This document shows positions 59,989-64,000 of a DNA stretch of 64,000 bases, in pieces. Position 1 is the stretch's first letter, and each line of letters starts with the position of its first letter. The notes beneath the pieces are model-generated. The model saw nothing but the letters and a program-made list of their open reading frames with translations, did not search any database and was not told the origin of the DNA. This DNA is from Bog-756 sp963756515. Its GTDB lineage: Bacteria > Actinomycetota > Acidimicrobiia > Acidimicrobiales > RAAP-2. The translations under genes were made by a program, and so were the position numbers. The DNA lies in assembly GCA_963756515.1 (NCBI GenBank), contig CAVWNV010000013.1, positions 372,001 through 436,000 of the forward strand. The letters are read 5' to 3'.

Positions 59989-61818
59989 TCAGTACCGCCA
60001 GTTCTCCGGGGTGATGGACTGGAAGACATTCTGTGGGAGCGCGCCGCTGAGGCTCTTGTCGGTCTCCGTCAACGAGGTGACCTGGTTGGGCTGCCACACC
60101 CCGGGGACCTGCTCGGCCAGGTAGTTCTCGTACTGGGTGAGCGGCTCCTGCGTCACGTTGGTGGCCACGATGTTGTTGTCGTTGATGGGATCCGAGTAGC
60201 TGCCCGAGTTGGCCCCGGCCCCGGTCTGGAAGATCGACTCCCCGGTCGGGTAGTAGTCGGGGGAGAAGATCCATCCCGCACCCCAGTTCTCCAGCTGCCA
60301 CGCGCACGACTTGCAGGGAACGGCGATGCCGGTCACCGTGTTGAACGAGGCCTGGGACAGGTTGATGTTGATCCCGGCCTGGGCCCACGAGGACTTCTCC
60401 GCCGCCATCAGCTGCGTGGTGGTCGCCGTTCCACTGTCGAACTGGAGGTTGAACGACAGCTTGGCCCCCTGGGGGATGCCGGCGCCACACTGGTTGGCCC
60501 CGGTGCCGGGCGACTGGCAGGTCGAGGTGCCGTTGGGCACGACCTTCCAGCCGTGGCTCTTCAACAGCGAGATGGCGGTGGCCGGGTTGTACTTCAGCGG
60601 ATTGTCCTGGACCTCCTGGGACACGAAGAGATTGGGTGGGGTCACCGGGACCGGCCCGTAGGTCCCGACGGCGTAGCCCTTGTAGATCTTCTTGATGTAG
60701 AGCGGCTGGTCAACCAGGTACTGCACGGCCTGGCGGAAGTAGAGCTGGTTGAAGATCTTTCCCGCTGTCCCCTTGGCGTGGAAATTATAGGGGAAGTAGT
60801 TGATCGACCACGTGTACAGCGGGTCCATGTCGAAGTTGCCGAGACGGGGATTGTTGGGTCCGGCCTTCAGCGGATTGGTGGTCGCCTTGGTCACGTCCTG
60901 CAACGGCAGGTAGCCCACCGTGACCTTGCCGCCCACCAGGGCGTTGAACTCGGCCGAATCCGAGGTGAAGGGCAGCTCGATGAACTTCTTGAGGGTCGGC
61001 TTGACCGGTCCCGAGTAGGTCGGGTTGGGCACGAAGGTCACGTTGCCCGAGGCGTTGAAGCTGGACAGCTTCCACGGTCCGTCCACCACCGCCCAGATCG
61101 GACTGGAGGCGTAGGTGGACAGCGACATCGACTGTTTGGTGAGGTACGAGTACACCTTCTTGCACTGGCTGTCCACGGTTCCGTAGGCGCCGGCGGCGCA
61201 GCCCCCGGAGTTGGGGGCCCCGCCCTTGGCGGTGATGTCCCAGGCGTTGGGCATGGGCGTGATCTGCGACAGCTCGTTGTAGGTGAACCAGAAGGTGTTG
61301 ACCGGGTTGGACAGCGTGAAAGTCAGCTCAGTGGGGCTGTCGACGGTGACGCTCTTCAGGTCGTCGGGAATCCCCCCCGGGGAGTAGCCGGCCCAGTTGG
61401 CCTTCTCGGCGTGGAGCATGTTCATCCAGAACATGACGTTCTGGGCGGTGACGGTCTCACCGTTCGACCACGCGTAGGGCTTGAGGTCCACCGTGACCGT
61501 CTTGGAGTCGGTGGAGTAGACCGGGTTCTGGGCCAGCGACAGCGCCGGCTCGAGGTTGGGCGTGCTCCCGTTGCCGAACCAGTACAGGGGGCGGTACATC
61601 AGGTACTGGAACTGCTCGCTGTTGTAGACGTTGAAGTAGGCCAGGCTCATGAAGGGGAAGATGTAGTTGGGCGGGGCCTGCGGCTGCTCGGCGAACGTCG
61701 CCGAGGTCGGAGTGGCCGCTCCGCCTGGCTTCGGCGTCAGTGTCACCAGGACGGTCGACATCGCCACCACCACCAGGCCCACGATCGCCGCCCGCCGAAT
61801 CATTCCTGTTCGCTGCAT
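59989..61818 (-). CDS. ABC transporter substrate-binding protein (family 5, peptide/nickel type)
   Basis: This 609-residue exported protein belongs to the SBP_bac_5 family that binds peptides, nickel complexes or sugars. Residues 1-34 form a signal peptide with a long hydrophobic core and an alanine-rich end (GGAATPTSA); no lipobox cysteine is visible, so it may not be a lipoprotein. Family markers are YRPLYWFGNGSTPNLEPALS, VDLKPYAWSNGETVTAQNVMFWMNML and YNPATAISLLKSHGWKV. The start at ATG 61818 follows AGG and GGAG stretches; an open frame further upstream looks noncoding. It leads the binding protein-permease-permease run, and the 210 bases before it show no clear -10. Confidence 0.93.
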   Translation of the reverse strand: MQRTGMIRRAAIVGLVVVAMSTVLVTLTPKPGGAATPTSATFAEQPQAPPNYIFPFMSLAYFNVYNSEQFQYLMYRPLYWFGNGSTPNLEPALSLAQNPVYSTDSKTVTVDLKPYAWSNGETVTAQNVMFWMNMLHAEKANWAGYSPGGIPDDLKSVTVDSPTELTFTLSNPVNTFWFTYNELSQITPMPNAWDITAKGGAPNSGGCAAGAYGTVDSQCKKVYSYLTKQSMSLSTYASSPIWAVVDGPWKLSSFNASGNVTFVPNPTYSGPVKPTLKKFIELPFTSDSAEFNALVGGKVTVGYLPLQDVTKATTNPLKAGPNNPRLGNFDMDPLYTWSINYFPYNFHAKGTAGKIFNQLYFRQAVQYLVDQPLYIKKIYKGYAVGTYGPVPVTPPNLFVSQEVQDNPLKYNPATAISLLKSHGWKVVPNGTSTCQSPGTGANQCGAGIPQGAKLSFNLQFDSGTATTTQLMAAEKSSWAQAGININLSQASFNTVTGIAVPCKSCAWQLENWGAGWIFSPDYYPTGESIFQTGAGANSGSYSDPINDNNIVATNVTQEPLTQYENYLAEQVPGVWQPNQVTSLTETDKSLSGALPQNVFQSITPENWRY

Positions 61819-62028
61819 CCTGACACCCGATCTCCATGTCCCGTTGGGGCCGCACCCCGTTCCGCACCGTCTGCGCAGGTAACCGCTGACCGTAATCCAC
61901 CGGCGACCCCGGTGCCGGGGATCGGGAGACCTCGTCACATGCTGTTCACAAATAGCCTCCGATCAGGATCCGGTGGTCCGACCACCCGTCCGCTCGAGTT
62001 TCCGTGGCTCGGAGGGCGTGGCCGCGTC

Positions 62029-62892
62029 TCATCCCGGGGTGGAGAGGCCTGATCCGGGTCCCGTCGGGGCGGACAGGCCCCACTGCACCTCGACCGGGGC
62101 GAAGCCGAGGGACCGGTAGAGATCGACGGCCGGTCCGGCCCGATCGGCCACGATGACCAACAGGTCGGCCCGCAGTTCGGAGAGGGCGAAGGCGCCGGCC
62201 CGGGCCAGCAACGCCGAGGCCAGACCCCGTCGGCGGTAGGCCGGATGGGTCCCGACGTTCTGGAACCGGGCCACACCGCTTCCGTCCGAGACGATGCCGG
62301 CCAGCGAGCGCAGGTGGTCGCCGACGAAGGCGCCGAAGTACGCGGCCCGACCAGCGTCCACCAGGCGCTTCGACTCCTCGGTACTGCGGTGAAGGAACCA
62401 CGCGTGACCAGGGGGAACGGGATCCTCCCCCTCCTCGTCCTGCCGGAGGAGGAGGGCCTGTCGCCAGTCCTCCGCCGAGCGGAGCCGGCGAACGGCCACC
62501 CCGGCGGCCACCGTTCCGGCCTCGGGCGGTTGCTCCAATGTCATCACCACGCTGAGCTCGAGCTCCAGGCCCACCGGGGATCGATGGCCGAGCCCCTCGG
62601 GAGGGCCGGTCCCGTCGATGCCGAAGGCCACATGGGTGGCGTGGGGGAACTCCTCGGCGAACGCCGCCATCCACGCTTCGATCCCTCCTCGGCCGGGTGG
62701 GTCGGCCCACAACAGGAAGTTGCCCCAGTGGAACCACGGATTGTCCGGAGTCCTCACGACGATGCACCGGCCACGGTCCGTGATCGAAGCTCCGGCCAGA
62801 CGCCGGACCATCAGGTCGGTGCGGTAACCCAGAGACCGGACCTCCACGTCCGGCAACCTACCCCCCTGCTCCGGTCGGCTCGTTCCCTGCAT
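62029..62892 (-). CDS. GNAT-family N-acetyltransferase
   Basis: This 287-residue protein has a GNAT domain in its C-terminal half: AGRAAYFGAFVGDHLRSLAGIVSD, the acetyl-CoA-binding region FQNVGTHPAYRRRGLASALL in parts, and LVIVADRAGPAVDLYRSLGFAPVEV. The N-terminal half (VEVRSLGYRTDLMVRRLAGA, NPWFHWGNFLLWADPP) resembles the degenerate first GNAT-like domain of two-domain members. The acceptor is unknown. The ATG at 62892 is used, though a GTG at 62847 is possible. It stands alone between the ABC operon and the amidase gene. Confidence 0.87.
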   Translation of the reverse strand: MQGTSRPEQGGRLPDVEVRSLGYRTDLMVRRLAGASITDRGRCIVVRTPDNPWFHWGNFLLWADPPGRGGIEAWMAAFAEEFPHATHVAFGIDGTGPPEGLGHRSPVGLELELSVVMTLEQPPEAGTVAAGVAVRRLRSAEDWRQALLLRQDEEGEDPVPPGHAWFLHRSTEESKRLVDAGRAAYFGAFVGDHLRSLAGIVSDGSGVARFQNVGTHPAYRRRGLASALLARAGAFALSELRADLLVIVADRAGPAVDLYRSLGFAPVEVQWGLSAPTGPGSGLSTPG

Positions 62893-63037
62893 CCGGGCCC
62901 ACCCGCCGGTACGGGACGGATCCCCATCTCGAGCTACCTCTACTACGCGACCACCGGTCCCCTGGTCGAGGCATCCAAGGCCACCAAGGCCGGACTGCCG
63001 GTCTGATCGGACCCTCCCGTCCCGGCCCGGGCCCCGG

Positions 63038-64000
63038 TCAGCCCGATGCCGAGGCTGACGTCGAACCGGATGTGGCCGGTCGTGGGGTCAGATACTGCTC
63101 GACGGCAGAGGCGATGCCCTGGGCGATGACCCGCTGACCGAGGGAACTGTCGGCGATGGAGCCCTCGTAGGGATCCGTGAGGTAGAGCGGCTCGATGACG
63201 GCGCCCGGCATCTGACTCGGTGTCGTGAAGAAGCCGGGCGATGCCGGCCCCAACAGCAGAAGGTGGTTGTAGGAGGCGGCCTGGCCGGCGAGGCCGCCCT
63301 CGTCGGGGTCGCCCACGAACGAGCCCAGGCTCCCGTCGGTCTGGACCCCGTCGTCGGGAATGGCCCAGCCCTGGGCATCCATGTCTGCCACCACGTCGTG
63401 CTGGACCAGGGTGGCCAGTCGGAGATTGTCGGCCGCGAACGGACGCGAGGGGTCGTAGGCGGTGAGGCTCCCCGCCTCGTCCGGTGACGCCCCTGCGTCG
63501 TAGTAGATACCCACGAGCGCCTGGGCGTGGGCGTCGTTGGCACAGATGTCCCGTGCCGCCACGTCGTCGTGGGACCCGGTGAGGGAGAGCTCCCCACCGG
63601 ACAGGTCGATCGGGGTCAGGCGCAGCACGGTGTCGGCGGTGGTCCGGGAGACGACCACGCGATAGCCCTCGGCCCGGAGGAGGTCACTCACCTCGAGCTC
63701 TACGGGAAGGGTCTCCGTGGCCTCATCGATGGCGGATCCGGACTCGGTCGTACCGACGCCGCCCGGGTCGACACCCCCGTGCCCGGCGTCGAGGAACACC
63801 GTCTGGTTACGGTCCCCCACCGTCGGGGCGAGGGCCACACACGAGCCGTCGGCGAATTCAGCCGGGTCGAGGGCCTGACCCGAGGTGGCCGGGGCCGAAA
63901 CCGTGGGCCTGGTCAGAACCACCACGCCGATGACGCCCACGAGCACCACGCACAGGGCGAACAGCCGACGGCGCCGATGAACGCGTCGCCGTTGCTGCTT
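63038..64000 (-). CDS. N-acetylmuramoyl-L-alanine amidase (Amidase_3), 5' end beyond window
   Basis: The 320 visible residues belong to a zinc amidase that cuts peptide stems from peptidoglycan. The frame is open to the window edge; the first visible part is a basic stretch followed by a hydrophobic helix (LFALCVVLVGVIGVVVL), so the true start lies beyond 64000. The domain shows TVFLDAGHGGVDPGG with the first zinc histidine, and a glutamate in TETLPVELEVSDLL. The segment that normally reads SIHAN with the second zinc histidine is GIYYDAG here, with a tyrosine at that place. The rest (PFAADNLRLATLVQHDVV, SYNHLLLLGPASPG, QRVIAQGIASAVEQYL) fits the family. Confidence 0.85.
   Translation of the reverse strand, partial: KQQRRRVHRRRRLFALCVVLVGVIGVVVLTRPTVSAPATSGQALDPAEFADGSCVALAPTVGDRNQTVFLDAGHGGVDPGGVGTTESGSAIDEATETLPVELEVSDLLRAEGYRVVVSRTTADTVLRLTPIDLSGGELSLTGSHDDVAARDICANDAHAQALVGIYYDAGASPDEAGSLTAYDPSRPFAADNLRLATLVQHDVVADMDAQGWAIPDDGVQTDGSLGSFVGDPDEGGLAGQAASYNHLLLLGPASPGFFTTPSQMPGAVIEPLYLTDPYEGSIADSSLGQRVIAQGIASAVEQYLTPRPATSGSTSASASG

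Noticed and set aside
62893..63037. Possible short coding remnant ending in SSYLYYATTGPLVEA on the plus strand before a stop at 63006
   Set aside because: The segment looks somewhat protein-like but has no start, no ribosome site and no family I can name. The rest of the gap holds nothing recognisable.

Overview
The window is high-GC DNA that reads as a chromosomal segment of an actinobacterium, most likely of the Acidimicrobiia or a related deep lineage. Evidence in the sequence: GTG starts and 4-base start/stop overlaps are common; there are genes for mycothiol (mshC), F420 chemistry (F420-dependent NADP reductase), phosphatidylinositol mannosides (pgsA, patA, pimA) and an InhA-type enoyl reductase; and the order of housekeeping genes matches a long stretch of the Mycobacterium tuberculosis chromosome as I recall it (thrS, HIT protein, pgsA1, acyltransferase, pimA, then pdxS, pdxT, yebC, ruvC, ruvA, ruvB, then yajC, secD, secF, relA, hisS, aspS, rarA-like, alaS, ruvX, mltG, aroE). 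Unlike mycobacteria it carries queA and tgt (queuosine). I saw no rRNA, tRNA, CRISPR array, insertion sequence or prophage, and no gene-free stretch reaches 300 bases.

Layout. 1-9.7 kb: a response regulator with an overlapping glycosyltransferase, an AI-2E family transporter, an UPF0104 membrane protein converging on polyphosphate kinase (ppk1), and two SEDS cell-wall proteins (FtsW- and RodA-like) around a BFN-domain protein. 9.8-15.6 kb: an operon DUF948, small protein, alaS, ruvX, mltG, aroE. 15.7-18.5 kb: a secreted sedolisin-type (S53) protease ending in six 42-residue repeats. 18.5-31.5 kb: a tightly packed minus-strand series queA, tgt, yajC, secD, secF, rel, hisS, aspS, rarA covering tRNA modification and charging, protein export and the stringent response. 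31.6-32.9 kb: a PIG-V-like mannosyltransferase. 32.9-38.1 kb: ruvB, ruvA, ruvC, yebC, pdxT, pdxS, yceI. 38.1-40.1 kb: a MarR regulator with a repeat-rich promoter, and a low-complexity M48 protease. 40.1-49.3 kb: pimA, a PAS-GGDEF cyclase, patA, pgsA, a VOC protein, HIT, thrS, mshC and F420-dependent NADP reductase.

50.0-55.6 kb is the most accessory-looking part: InhA-like reductase, two SnoaL-fold proteins, a short-chain dehydrogenase, an acyl-CoA-dehydrogenase-like flavoprotein, a TetR regulator and a nitronate monooxygenase, which together look like a catabolic or modifying pathway of unknown substrate. 55.7-61.8 kb is a peptide/nickel-type ABC transporter whose fused double ATPase runs toward its permease and binding-protein genes. 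A GNAT acetyltransferase and a partial N-acetylmuramoyl-L-alanine amidase end the window.

No clear-cut new defence or mobile system is visible. The observations most worth a second look are three tandem four-codon mini-ORFs running into the ppk1 start, a diguanylate cyclase inside the phosphatidylinositol-mannoside operon, oppositely charged tails on YajC and SecF, the sedolisin with propeller-like repeats, 15-bp repeats before the MarR gene, and a recurring TANNNT box 6-9 bases before start codons that suggests leaderless transcripts.
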